Part shown: positions 6,195-13,042 of the stretch, one piece after another
Numbering within the stretch: position 1 is the stretch's first letter
How the letters are laid out: every line of letters begins with the position of its first letter
NCBI GenBank assembly: GCA_046483385.1
Contig: JAWODG010000095.1
Location: 1-14,995, forward strand
DNA from: B1Sed10-231 sp046483385
Lineage (GTDB): Bacteria; Planctomycetota; Brocadiia; SM23-32
Reading direction: 5' to 3'
DNA length: 14,995 nucleotides
Position numbers and translations under genes: made by a program
Notes under the pieces: model-generated
Database searches by the model: none
What the model was told of the DNA's origin: nothing
Seen by the model: only the letters and a program-made list of their open reading frames with translations

Positions 6195-7934
6195 TCACAT
6201 GCGTTCCGGCGCGGCCACTCCGAGCAGCCCCAGCCCCTTACGGATGACACGCCGGATGGCGTCAACCAGAAGCAGGCGGGCGGCGCGCAACTCGTCGTCC
6301 TCGCAAAGGACACGACGTTCCGGCTCCCGCATGCCGGCGCTATAGTATGTGCTGAAGTCGGCGCAGAGGTCAAGAAGGTAGGTGGCGATGGCCGACGGTT
6401 CGTAGTCGGCCGCCGCCCGCCGGATGGCGTGGGGGAACGCTTCCAGGTGCCGCACGAGGGTCCACTCCTCCGGCAGGGATAGGCGCGAGAAATCCACGTC
6501 CTCGCGCACGTCCTGTTCTGCCTTCCGCAGGATGCTGCACAGCCGCGCATGCGCGTACTGAACGTACGGGCCGGTGTCCCCCTCGAAGTCCAGCATCCTC
6601 TCCCAGTCAAAGACGACGTCGCGGGTACGGCGGGTCGAAAGCTCACGGAAGATGACCGCACCGATGCCCACCTTCTCTGCCAGCTCATCCAGGTCGGCAC
6701 CGTCTTCGAAACGGTCCAGGTTGGCCTCTATCTTGACCCGGGCGCGCTGGACGGCCTCCTCCAGAACTTCTTCCAGCAGCAGCATGTCGCCGGTGCGCGT
6801 GCTGCCCACGCGCGCCTGGCCCGTCTCGGGGTCCACGAACTTGATGAGCCCGAAGTTGACGTGCACGACCCGGTCCGCCCAGTCGTGCCCCATCTTCGCC
6901 AGCACGGTCTTGAGCTGCTGGAAGTAGAGGGATTGTTCGTTGCCCACTACGTACAATGCTTTGTGGAATTTGTAACGCTCCCAGCGGTCCTCGGCGGCGG
7001 GGATGTCGCGGGTGGCATACAGGCTGGCCCCATCGCTCTTTTGCACCATGCATGGGGGCAGCTCTTCGTCTTCGAGCGGCACGATGACGGCACCCTCGCT
7101 TTCCTCGGCGAGGCCCTGTTCCTCCAGGCGTCCGATAACGTCATCCTTCCGCTCCACGTACATGCTTTCCGGGGTGTAGCGGTCAAACTCCACGCCAAGC
7201 CGGTCATAGACGCGCTCGAATTCCCGGAGGCTGACCTCGCGGAAATCTTCCCAGACGGCGCGCGTCTCCGGGTCGCCCTCTTCCAGACGGCGGAACGCGT
7301 CGCGCGCCTGCTGCTGAAGCTCGGGGTCATCCTCCGCCTCGGTGCTGTAGCGGACGTAGAGGTCCTGCAGCTCGGATACCGTCAGCTTCTCGGGTTCTTC
7401 GACGCCGTAGCGCTCGACGGCGGCGATCAGCCGGCCGTGGCTTGTTCCCCAATCGCCGAGGTAGTTCAGGGAAACGGTCCGGTAGCCGAGGGCCCGGAAG
7501 ATGCGGTAGAGCGACATGCCGATGACGGTGCCGGGCAGGTGGTGGATGCCGAGATGCTTGGAGATGTTGGGGCTGCTGAACTCGATGACTACGGTTCGCT
7601 CGGCGTTCCGCTCGTCGGCGCCGGAGTCGCCCTCTCCTTCCCGCGCCTCGGCCAGCACACGGCGGGTGGCCTCCGGCCTGTCGAGAAAGAAGTTCAGGTA
7701 AGGGCCTTCTGCGCGGGCCTCGCGGACGCCCCGCGGCAGGGCCACGCTGCCCTCCAGTTCGCCGGCTATCTGGTTGGGCGCGCGGCGAAGCTGCCGGGCC
7801 AGGGTGAAGCACGGCATCGCGTAGTCGCCCATCTCGGGGGACGGCGGCGTCTCCAGCAGGTCGGCGACCTCCTGAGCGTCGAGCGGCAGATGCTCGGCCA
7901 GCGCGGCGGCGATCAGGTCTTCCATGGAACGCAT
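6195..7934 (-). CDS. argS: Arginyl-tRNA synthetase
   Basis: The 579-residue product charges tRNA-Arg with arginine. It has the full class I ArgRS layout: N-terminal Add-1 domain (to about residue 85), catalytic core opening with EFSSPNISK, LNYLGDWGTSHGRLI, LYVVGNEQSLYFQQLK, the KMSKS-loop equivalent GSTRTGDMLLLEEVL, and a C-terminal DALR anticodon-binding domain beginning GPYVQYAHARLCSILRK. Length is normal. The oddity is the HIGH region: where most ArgRS read FHVGH, this one reads LGIHH (128-132), keeping only the last His in register. Everything around it is well conserved, so a lineage variant is likelier than inactivation. ATG 7934 follows the prs stop by 6 nt with GGAG 11 nt upstream; ATG 7925 is an alternative start. 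It is the middle gene of a tight minus-strand operon. Confidence 0.95.
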   Translation of the reverse strand: MRSMEDLIAAALAEHLPLDAQEVADLLETPPSPEMGDYAMPCFTLARQLRRAPNQIAGELEGSVALPRGVREARAEGPYLNFFLDRPEATRRVLAEAREGEGDSGADERNAERTVVIEFSSPNISKHLGIHHLPGTVIGMSLYRIFRALGYRTVSLNYLGDWGTSHGRLIAAVERYGVEEPEKLTVSELQDLYVRYSTEAEDDPELQQQARDAFRRLEEGDPETRAVWEDFREVSLREFERVYDRLGVEFDRYTPESMYVERKDDVIGRLEEQGLAEESEGAVIVPLEDEELPPCMVQKSDGASLYATRDIPAAEDRWERYKFHKALYVVGNEQSLYFQQLKTVLAKMGHDWADRVVHVNFGLIKFVDPETGQARVGSTRTGDMLLLEEVLEEAVQRARVKIEANLDRFEDGADLDELAEKVGIGAVIFRELSTRRTRDVVFDWERMLDFEGDTGPYVQYAHARLCSILRKAEQDVREDVDFSRLSLPEEWTLVRHLEAFPHAIRRAAADYEPSAIATYLLDLCADFSTYYSAGMREPERRVLCEDDELRAARLLLVDAIRRVIRKGLGLLGVAAPERM

Positions 7935-7940
7935 TGGGGG

Positions 7941-9020
7941 TCATTCTCCATCGGTGTCGACTTCGAACAGGGATTCCTGCTCGCGGAAGATCTGGGTGAC
8001 GGACATATTGGTGTGGATGTTGCGGATGGCGGCAGCCAGCAGGGGCGCGACGCTGACCACCCTCAGCCGGTGGTTCTGCTCCGGCGGGGGCAGCGTGTCG
8101 GTGGTCACGATGCGCTTGACCCCGGCGTCCCAGATGCGCTGCACCGCGCCCTCGCTGAAGACCGGGTGGACGCAGGAGACGTAGGAGACACTGAGCCCGA
8201 ACTTCTCCTTCAGCGCCGAGAGCGCCCGTTCCATGGTGCCGCCGGTCAGTATCTCATCGTCGAATATGGCGATCTGCTTGTCGCGAATGGCCTCGATCCC
8301 GATCACGGCCCGGATCTCGGGGTCCTCGTTGTCGGCCCACCGCCGCTTGTCGCAGACCGCCAGCGGTGCGTTGAGCCGCTCGGCGTAGACAGTGCCGATC
8401 TTGACGCCCCCCGCGTCGGTCGCCAGGACACCTATGTCCTCGATGTCGTGGCACTTACGATAGTATTCCGCGATAAGAGGGTTGGCGTCCAACTGGTCGC
8501 AGGGCATGGGCATGAAGCCCATGATTTGCAGGGCGTGCAGGTTGACGGTGAGGATGCGGTCGGCGCCCGCCTCGCGCAACAGGTTGCCCATCAGGCGGGC
8601 GGTGATCGACACACGCGGCTCGTCCTTCTTGTCGCTCCGCACATAGGGGAAGTACGGCGCCACGACGGTGATGCGCCCGGCCGATGCCCCTCTCAGGGCG
8701 TCGATCGTGATCAGCAACTCCATCAGGTTCTCGGACAGGCACAGCTCCTCGGCTTCCTCCGACTCGACGCGCTCCGGGTTTATGCCGCGAAGAGCGTGGC
8801 GGGAGTTGGCGGCCGTCTGCACGAGAAATACGTCCGCGCCGCGAACGCTTTCGTTGATCTTGACCTTCAGGTTCTCGTTGGCGAAGCGGAGCACGTGCGG
8901 CTCGCAAAGCGTCACTTCGGGCAGTTCGGGGTACTCGCTCAGCCTCTGCGCCATCTTCTCGGCCAGGTAATGGGTGGCCCGGCCGGCGAACAGCATCAGC
9001 GGTTCGTACATGGTTGGCAT
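7941..9020 (-). CDS. prs: Ribose-phosphate pyrophosphokinase (PRPP synthetase), divergent
   Basis: The 359-residue product makes PRPP from ribose 5-phosphate and ATP for nucleotide, histidine and tryptophan synthesis. Recognisable parts are NESVRGADVFLVQ (56-68), NLMELLITIDALR (98-110), PYFPYVRSDKKDEPR (122-136), LTVNLHALQIMGF (157-169), the catalytic-loop DKRR (224-227) and the PRPP loop FDDEILTGGT (253-262). It is about 40 residues longer than the usual 315, with an extra segment around 70-95, and the normally strict FSDGE is FANEN (46-50). These changes mark a divergent subfamily. The frame is open to 9518, but ATG 9020 has AAGGAG 7 nt upstream and a promoter just before it, so the long extension is rejected. 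argS starts 6 nt after the stop. Confidence 0.88.
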   Translation of the reverse strand: MPTMYEPLMLFAGRATHYLAEKMAQRLSEYPELPEVTLCEPHVLRFANENLKVKINESVRGADVFLVQTAANSRHALRGINPERVESEEAEELCLSENLMELLITIDALRGASAGRITVVAPYFPYVRSDKKDEPRVSITARLMGNLLREAGADRILTVNLHALQIMGFMPMPCDQLDANPLIAEYYRKCHDIEDIGVLATDAGGVKIGTVYAERLNAPLAVCDKRRWADNEDPEIRAVIGIEAIRDKQIAIFDDEILTGGTMERALSALKEKFGLSVSYVSCVHPVFSEGAVQRIWDAGVKRIVTTDTLPPPEQNHRLRVVSVAPLLAAAIRNIHTNMSVTQIFREQESLFEVDTDGE

Positions 9021-9054
9021 CAGGGGGCTCCTTCCGGGGTCAGGATATCGCGAC

Positions 9055-9082
9055 ATTATAACGGAAACGAATCCCGTGTTCA
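9055..9082 (-). promoter_or_regulatory. Promoter for the prs-argS-HAD operon
   Basis: On the minus strand a consensus TATAAT (9055-9060) lies 34 nt upstream of the prs ATG. A TGAACA -35 (9077-9082, 4/6) sits at 16-nt spacing. The predicted leader is under 30 nt. It is divergent from, and about 20 nt away from, the promoter at 9104-9132, so one regulator bound between them could affect both operons. Confidence 0.6.
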
Positions 9083-9103
9083 GCGTCGGCGCGCCCCGCT
9101 GTC

Positions 9104-9132
9104 TTGACTTGTGGCAGGTGCTGTGATAGCAT
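9104..9132 (+). promoter_or_regulatory. Promoter for the ACT-surE operon
   Basis: TTGACT (9104-9109), a 17-nt spacer and TAGCAT (9127-9132), with an extended -10 TG at 9124-9125. The -35 matches 5/6 and the -10 matches 4/6. The predicted start near 9139 places the hairpin at 9143-9164 at the very 5' end of a leader of about 85 nt. Confidence 0.7.
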
Positions 9133-9142
9133 GGCGTGCGTA

Positions 9143-9164
9143 GACGGTGGGGTAACCCTCCGTC
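9143..9164 (+). other. 5' leader hairpin with GUAA (GNRA) tetraloop
   Basis: GACGG-U-GGG, loop GUAA, CCC-U-CCGUC: two paired segments separated by a symmetric U-U mismatch and capped by a GNRA tetraloop. It starts within a few bases of the predicted transcription start of the ACT-surE operon. No T-run follows, so it is not a terminator. A 5' stabilising stem-loop or part of a small regulatory RNA structure are the likely options. I do not recognise a known riboswitch class. Confidence 0.6.
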
Positions 9165-9225
9165 GCCATAAGCCTTTCGCAAGCTATATCTTACGTGTCT
9201 CGACGCTTTCCCCGGGGGTCTTGTG

Positions 9226-9627
9226 ATGCGCGTAGCCAGACAGCTTGCCGTTTTCCTGGAGAACAAGCCGGGAACGCTCGCCACCATGTGTGACATCCTG
9301 GCCCGCCACGACGTGAACCTGCTGGCCCTCACCTGCTCGGACACCGTGGACCACGCCGTCGTCCGCATCGTTGCGGACAAACCGGACGAGGCCGCCCACG
9401 CGCTCGGTAACGCCGGCATGCTGGTGGTGGAGAGCGAAGTGCTGATGGTGGACGTGCCCAACGAACCGGGGGCGCTAGGCCGCCTGGCCGACACCTGCGC
9501 CGAGCAGGGCATCAACATCGAGTACGCCTACTGCACCGTAGCCGAGGATCAGGCGAAGGCGACGCTGGTGCTGCGCACCCACGACCCCCAGCGGGCGGCG
9601 GGCCTACTTTCCTCAGAAGCCCTTTAA
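9226..9627 (+). CDS. Tandem ACT-domain protein
   Basis: The product has 133 residues and consists of two ACT domains with no catalytic part. The first runs about 4-64 (LAVFLENKPGTLATMCDILARHDVNLLAL), the second about 70-130 (MVDVPNEPGALGRLADTCAEQGINIEYAY). Each carries the PG.L turn expected at an amino-acid binding interface. Stand-alone ACT pairs usually sense amino acids and act on partner proteins. The start is ATG 9226 or the adjoining GTG 9223; neither has a strong ribosome binding site, GGGGGT being the nearest. It is the first gene of a plus-strand run and surE follows 8 nt after its stop. Ligand unknown; regulation of neighbouring metabolism is inference. Confidence 0.85.
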   Translation: MRVARQLAVFLENKPGTLATMCDILARHDVNLLALTCSDTVDHAVVRIVADKPDEAAHALGNAGMLVVESEVLMVDVPNEPGALGRLADTCAEQGINIEYAYCTVAEDQAKATLVLRTHDPQRAAGLLSSEAL

Positions 9628-9635
9628 GCCTTTCT

Positions 9636-10403
9636 ATGAAAATACTTCTGACAAATGACGACGGCCCCTTTGTCGAGGGGCTGGCGGCCTTGCGCGGGGC
9701 GCTTGCGGCGCTGGGCGAGGTGACTGTGGTCTGCCCCGGCGACGAGAAGAGCGGCGTGGGACACGGCATAACGTACATGACACCCGTGCGCGCCAGGCAG
9801 GTGCACCTGGCGGACGGCGGGCCGGCTACCGTTCTGACGGGAACGCCGGCGGATTGCGTCAAGTTCGCTCTGCTGGAGATGTTCGATGAGCCGCCCGATC
9901 TGGTCGTGAGCGGGCCGAACGTCGGGTCCAACGTCGGAGTGGACCTCTTCTACAGCGGCACCGTCGCGGCCGCGCTGGAGGGTGGTTTCTATGGCGTCCG
10001 CTCGGTGGCGGTCTCCTGCCGCCGCGGTAACCTCGAGCAGATGGAGCGCGTGGCCCGGCAAGCGGTGCGCGTGCTGAGGCTTCTACTTGAATGCTGGCCG
10101 CCGTCCATCCGCGTGTTCAACGTCAACGTCCCGCTGCTGGACGGTTCCGAGCCCGAGATCTGCCCGGCCGAGCAGAACGACGTCTTCCCCCGCGGCGCCT
10201 ACTCCGTCAGCCGGGACTCGCGCGGGCGAGTCCACTACTGGCTTGACTCCTCGGAAGAGGACGACCCGCCCTCCCCCGAGTCGGATCAAGCCGCGCTGGC
10301 CGCCGGCCGCATCACCGTGACGCCCCTGCACTTGGACATGACGGACCACGCGGCGTTGCGGGAGTTGCGGGAAGCGCTGGCCGCCGCCGGTACCAGGAAG
10401 TGA
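9636..10403 (+). CDS. surE: SurE 5'(3')-nucleotidase
   Basis: The 255-residue product is a complete SurE, a metal-dependent phosphatase acting on nucleoside monophosphates. The N-terminal LLTNDDG supplies metal ligands D8 and D9; S39 lies in DEKSGVGHGIT; TGTPADCVKFAL (68-79) and SGPNVGSNVG (92-101, N95) complete the site, followed by YSGTVAAALEG. The usual SGIN reads SGPN. There is no clear Shine-Dalgarno before ATG 9636; the start lies 8 nt after the ACT-gene stop, so translation is probably coupled. The stop codon overlaps the ribosome binding site of the next gene. Opposite PRPP synthetase, it suggests a nucleotide-metabolism theme at this divergent locus. Confidence 0.95.
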   Translation: MKILLTNDDGPFVEGLAALRGALAALGEVTVVCPGDEKSGVGHGITYMTPVRARQVHLADGGPATVLTGTPADCVKFALLEMFDEPPDLVVSGPNVGSNVGVDLFYSGTVAAALEGGFYGVRSVAVSCRRGNLEQMERVARQAVRVLRLLLECWPPSIRVFNVNVPLLDGSEPEICPAEQNDVFPRGAYSVSRDSRGRVHYWLDSSEEDDPPSPESDQAALAAGRITVTPLHLDMTDHAALRELREALAAAGTRK

Positions 10404-10413
10404 GGAGGTCACT

Positions 10414-10884
10414 ATGCGATACGTGATCACCATCGGCTTTGTCGGTTTTCTGGCGGCTGTCACGCTGCTGGGCGGATGCTCCTGCGAGGATCCCGAGGCC
10501 GTCGCTCCCCAGAATCGCGTCGTCAAGGTGGAAGGGGGCGAGGAAGGCGCAGAGCCGAAGCAGGCGCAGCCTGCCCAAACCGAGAGACAACAGACCCGGC
10601 CGCGAACAGAGGGACGACGGGAGGTGGGTGAGAGCGTGCTGGACGCCCCTGCCGATTACCTGCGCACCACAACGATCACCGCACCCCGTGCCGCGAAGCG
10701 GAAGGTCAACCTCTCCTATCTCCAGAACGAGATCAAGCAGTGGTGGGCCATGAAGGGTCGCTACCCCAAGTCGCTGGACGAGTTGGAGGAGTGGCGCGGG
10801 ACCGAACTGCCCGAATGCCCCACCGGATACGAGTATGACTACGACGCCTCCGAGGGCAAGCTGGAGGTCGTCCGGAAGCGCTGA
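10414..10884 (+). CDS. Small lipoprotein with pseudopilin-like C-terminus
   Basis: The 156-residue product begins with a lipoprotein signal: M-R-Y, a hydrophobic core (about 4-19) and LGGC with the acylated Cys at 22. A low-complexity Glu/Gln/Arg/Pro stretch follows (about 25-75), then a folded segment (about 95-150) containing NLSYLQNEIKQWWAMKGRYPKSLDEL and a closing GYEYDYDASEGKLEVV. The latter is reminiscent of the C-terminal part of type II secretion major pseudopilins (GspG), where similar YP..L..L and Y.Y blocks occur, but no prepilin peptidase site is present. AGGAGGT precedes the ATG by 4 nt and overlaps the surE stop. Probably an envelope protein; function unknown. Confidence 0.75.
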   Translation: MRYVITIGFVGFLAAVTLLGGCSCEDPEAVAPQNRVVKVEGGEEGAEPKQAQPAQTERQQTRPRTEGRREVGESVLDAPADYLRTTTITAPRAAKRKVNLSYLQNEIKQWWAMKGRYPKSLDELEEWRGTELPECPTGYEYDYDASEGKLEVVRKR

Positions 10885-10919
10885 ACCACCGAGCATCGAC
10901 CCACACGCGGAGCCATTCC

Positions 10920-11867
10920 ATGTCAACCTACCCGACCCACGATCCGATTGGCGTAGGTGCCGTCGGCACACACCCTTCCACGGACAGAGGGCTGCTGGCC
11001 GAGATGCCCGGAGGGGGCATGTTTCAACTGGTCGCCTACAGCGACGAGGGCTCGGACCAGCCCGAAGCCGAGCACGAGAGCGTGCCCTATTACCCGGATT
11101 ACAACGTGCTCCTCGAGGATTCGGCCGTGGAGCTGGTCGTGGTAGAAGGCCCGCTGGACAGGCGGCGGGACTTCGCCGTACGTGCCCTCAACGCGGGACG
11201 TAACGTTCTGCTGCGGGAGCCCTTCTGCGAAACGGCGCTTGACGCCGAGCGGGTCATGAAAACCGCCTTTCACACCGGCCTGGTGGCGACCATGAACATG
11301 CCGTGGCGGGACGATGTAGACTTGCGCGCCCTGCAGCGAGCCTTGCGGGAGGAGAATGTCGGCCGGGTGCACGGGCTGCACATGGTCTGGGCGCCGCACG
11401 AGGACATGGATTTCCCGCCGGATGGCCTGTTGCCCGAGTACGGCGTGGAGCTGCTGGATCAGGTCAACATGGTGGTGGACCAGGACGTGGGGGAAGTCAG
11501 GACGCACGCCCTCCGCGCCGCCCCGGGGCGGCCCGACGAGGGCTTCACCCTCTACCTCTCACTGCGAGGCGGTGGCTGCGCGGTGCTGCAGGCGGGGCGC
11601 TATCCGGTCGAGGAAGCTCCCCGCTGGCTGGTCACCACGCGCGGGGCGACTTTTGCCGTGCGGGAGGGCGTGGCGCGCGTGGCCGCGGGCGAGCAACGGC
11701 GGGAATACTCAGCCCCGGCCGAGCCTGACGACTTCTGGGAGAATCTCTACGCAGCGGTACGGGACGGGGCAGAGCTGAAGTGCCACCCCGTTGACATCGT
11801 ACGCGCCATGAAGCTGTACGAGGGGGCCCTCGAGTCGGCCGAAACCGGGCAAGCCGCCGTAATCTGA
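10920..11867 (+). CDS. Gfo/Idh/MocA-like oxidoreductase, probably degenerate
   Basis: The 315-residue product has the outline of the Gfo/Idh/MocA family: an N-terminal Rossmann segment with GVGAVG (11-16), a central VELVVVEGPLDRRRDFAVRA block, ALNAGRNVLLREP (about 89-101) and a C-terminal alpha/beta domain. Key residues differ. The EKP motif, whose Lys is catalytic in active members, reads REP (99-101), and the usual Pro-Asn...His of the preceding strand is missing. The protein is also shorter than the typical 330-380 residues. It may bind a dinucleotide or sugar without oxidoreductase activity, or use other residues. GGAG lies 7 nt before the ATG. It is last in the ACT-surE-lipoprotein run, 35 nt after the lipoprotein gene. 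Family call good; activity doubtful. Confidence 0.7.
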   Translation: MSTYPTHDPIGVGAVGTHPSTDRGLLAEMPGGGMFQLVAYSDEGSDQPEAEHESVPYYPDYNVLLEDSAVELVVVEGPLDRRRDFAVRALNAGRNVLLREPFCETALDAERVMKTAFHTGLVATMNMPWRDDVDLRALQRALREENVGRVHGLHMVWAPHEDMDFPPDGLLPEYGVELLDQVNMVVDQDVGEVRTHALRAAPGRPDEGFTLYLSLRGGGCAVLQAGRYPVEEAPRWLVTTRGATFAVREGVARVAAGEQRREYSAPAEPDDFWENLYAAVRDGAELKCHPVDIVRAMKLYEGALESAETGQAAVI

Positions 11868-12005
11868 GCTGAAGCCCCCGTTTTTTGTGGCGTCAAATTT
11901 AGGCTTTCCCCGCAGGTTCTCCGCGGCCCTCTCGTCTCAGGAGCCTTCCCCGCGTTGTTTGAGCAGGTTCAGTGCCGCTCTCTCCCCTTCTGTGGACGTC
12001 CTGTG

Positions 12006-12035
12006 TTGAATCCGTGGCCCCGCGCCACCTATTCT
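12006..12035 (+). promoter_or_regulatory. Candidate parB promoter
   Basis: TTGAAT (12006-12011), an 18-nt spacer and TATTCT (12030-12035), each 4/6 to consensus. A CGCCA/TGGCG inverted repeat (12023-12027 and 12036-12040) flanks the -10. The predicted start near 12042 would put the first parS site within the first 20 nt of the transcribed region, so ParB spreading from parS could repress its own gene. Confidence 0.35.
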
Positions 12036-12044
12036 TGGCGTGAA

Positions 12045-12060
12045 CGTTTCACGTGAAACA
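12045..12060. other. parS site 1, upstream of parB
   Basis: GTTTCACGTGAAAC (12046-12059) is a perfect 14-bp palindrome identical to the core parS sequence known from Streptomyces and others, and matches the bacterial consensus TGTTNCACGTGAAACA at all but the first base. It ends one base before the AGGAGG ribosome binding site of parB. The 20-nt context (12042-12061) recurs exactly at parS site 3. Confidence 0.93.
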
Positions 12061-12074
12061 CAGGAGGAACGCCC

Positions 12075-12956
12075 ATGGCCGAAAGAAGACGACTGGGACG
12101 GGGGCTGGACGCGCTCATACCCGCCGAGGACATGGAAACCACCCCATCCGGGGAAGTCCGCGAGATCGAGCTGAAGAGGATCGAGTTGAATCCCAAGCAG
12201 CCCCGGCTGGACGTGGACGAGGAGAAACTGGGACGCCTGGCCGACTCTGTCCGCTCCTCGGGTGTCATCCAGCCGGTGCTGGTGCGGCCCGCAGGGGAGC
12301 TTTTCGAGCTTGTCTGCGGGGAGCGCCGCCTCAGGGCCGCTCGCATGGCCGGGCTGGACACCGTGCCGGCCATCATCCGCGACGTGCCGGACGACAAGAT
12401 GCTGGAGCTGGCCCTGATCGAGAACATCCAGCGCCACGACCTGAACCCCATCGAGAAGGCCCTCGGGATGCGCCGGATGATCTCGGAGCTGGACCTGACC
12501 CAGGAGGAGGCCGGCCGTCGTCTGGGGCTCAACCGCTCGACGGTGGCCAACGCCCTGCGCCTGCTGGACCTGTCGGAGGAGCTGCAGGCGATGGTTTCAC
12601 GTGGAACACTGACGGCCGGGCACGCCCGGGCCCTTCTGTCGGTGGAAGACGAGGCCCGGCGCGCCCGCCTCGCGAACCTGATCGCCGAGAAGGGCATGTC
12701 CGTGCGGGAGGCCGAAAAGCTGGCCGCCGGCGACAGCGACGGCCACAAAGCGACGAAGATCACGCGTCCCTCCCCGAACGTGGTTCAACTGGAGGAGCGG
12801 CTCTCGGAGGCCCTCGGGACCAAGGTGGAGGTGAAGCCGCGCAAGAAAGGGGGCAAGATCGTCGTCCACTTCAGGGATCACGACGATTTCGAGCGCCTCT
12901 TCGAGGAACTGAGCGGCGAGTCCTCCATGGACTACCCCCAGAAGGTCCCCGCGTGA
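12075..12956 (+). CDS. parB: Chromosome-partitioning protein ParB (Spo0J family)
   Basis: The 293-residue product is a complete ParB, a CTP-dependent DNA clamp that loads at parS. The N-terminal RRLGRGLDALIP (5-16) is the ParA-stimulating tail. The ParB/Srx domain carries NPKQPR (39-44), SGVIQPVLVRP (62-72) and the CTP-binding GERRLRAAR (82-90); ENIQRHDLNPIEKA (116-129) follows. A helix-turn-helix occupies about 142-165 (LTQEEAGRRLGLNRSTVANALRLL) and the C-terminal dimer domain about 235-285. AGGAGG lies 7 nt before the ATG. Three parS sites surround or interrupt the gene. No parA/soj is adjacent on either side, although the intact N-terminal tail implies a ParA partner elsewhere. Assignment secure. 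Confidence 0.97.
   Translation: MAERRRLGRGLDALIPAEDMETTPSGEVREIELKRIELNPKQPRLDVDEEKLGRLADSVRSSGVIQPVLVRPAGELFELVCGERRLRAARMAGLDTVPAIIRDVPDDKMLELALIENIQRHDLNPIEKALGMRRMISELDLTQEEAGRRLGLNRSTVANALRLLDLSEELQAMVSRGTLTAGHARALLSVEDEARRARLANLIAEKGMSVREAEKLAAGDSDGHKATKITRPSPNVVQLEERLSEALGTKVEVKPRKKGGKIVVHFRDHDDFERLFEELSGESSMDYPQKVPA
12593..12608. other. parS site 2, inside parB
   Basis: Read on the minus strand, TGTTCCACGTGAAACC matches the B. subtilis-type parS at 15 of 16 positions. It lies in codons 174-178 of parB (Val-Ser-Arg-Gly-Thr), just before the conserved GHARALL block. B. subtilis spo0J also carries an intragenic parS, so this location has precedent. Confidence 0.88.
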
Positions 12957-12973
12957 CTGCGTGGTCAGCCGAA

Positions 12974-12989
12974 CGTTTCACGTGAAACA
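12974..12989. other. parS site 3, downstream of parB
   Basis: A second perfect GTTTCACGTGAAAC palindrome (12975-12988), starting 18 nt after the parB stop codon. The 20 nt from 12971 to 12990 are identical to those around site 1, so the two outer sites share flanks beyond the palindrome. Site 2 lies 548 nt from site 1 and 381 nt from site 3, centre to centre. Confidence 0.93.
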
Positions 12990-13042
12990 CCCGCGAGGAC
13001 CAGCCGTCACGCCCGGCCCCGACGGGCGCTCAAGCCATCCGC

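Noticed and set aside
6549..9107. An 852-codon plus-strand open frame opposite argS and prs.
   Set aside because: It is antisense to two clear housekeeping genes, has no recognisable domain, and is the long mirror frame expected from G+C-rich codon use.
9021..9518. N-terminal extension of prs to an upstream ATG at 9518.
   Set aside because: The extension overlaps the ACT gene in antisense, crosses both divergent promoters, and ATG 9020 has its own AAGGAG and the family's usual N-terminus.
11845..11886. Possible intrinsic terminator after the oxidoreductase gene, with TTTTTT at 11881-11886.
   Set aside because: The only pairing I find (CGGG with CCCG across a 27-nt loop) is too weak to call, although the T-run itself is suggestive. 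I see nothing else in 11868-12005.
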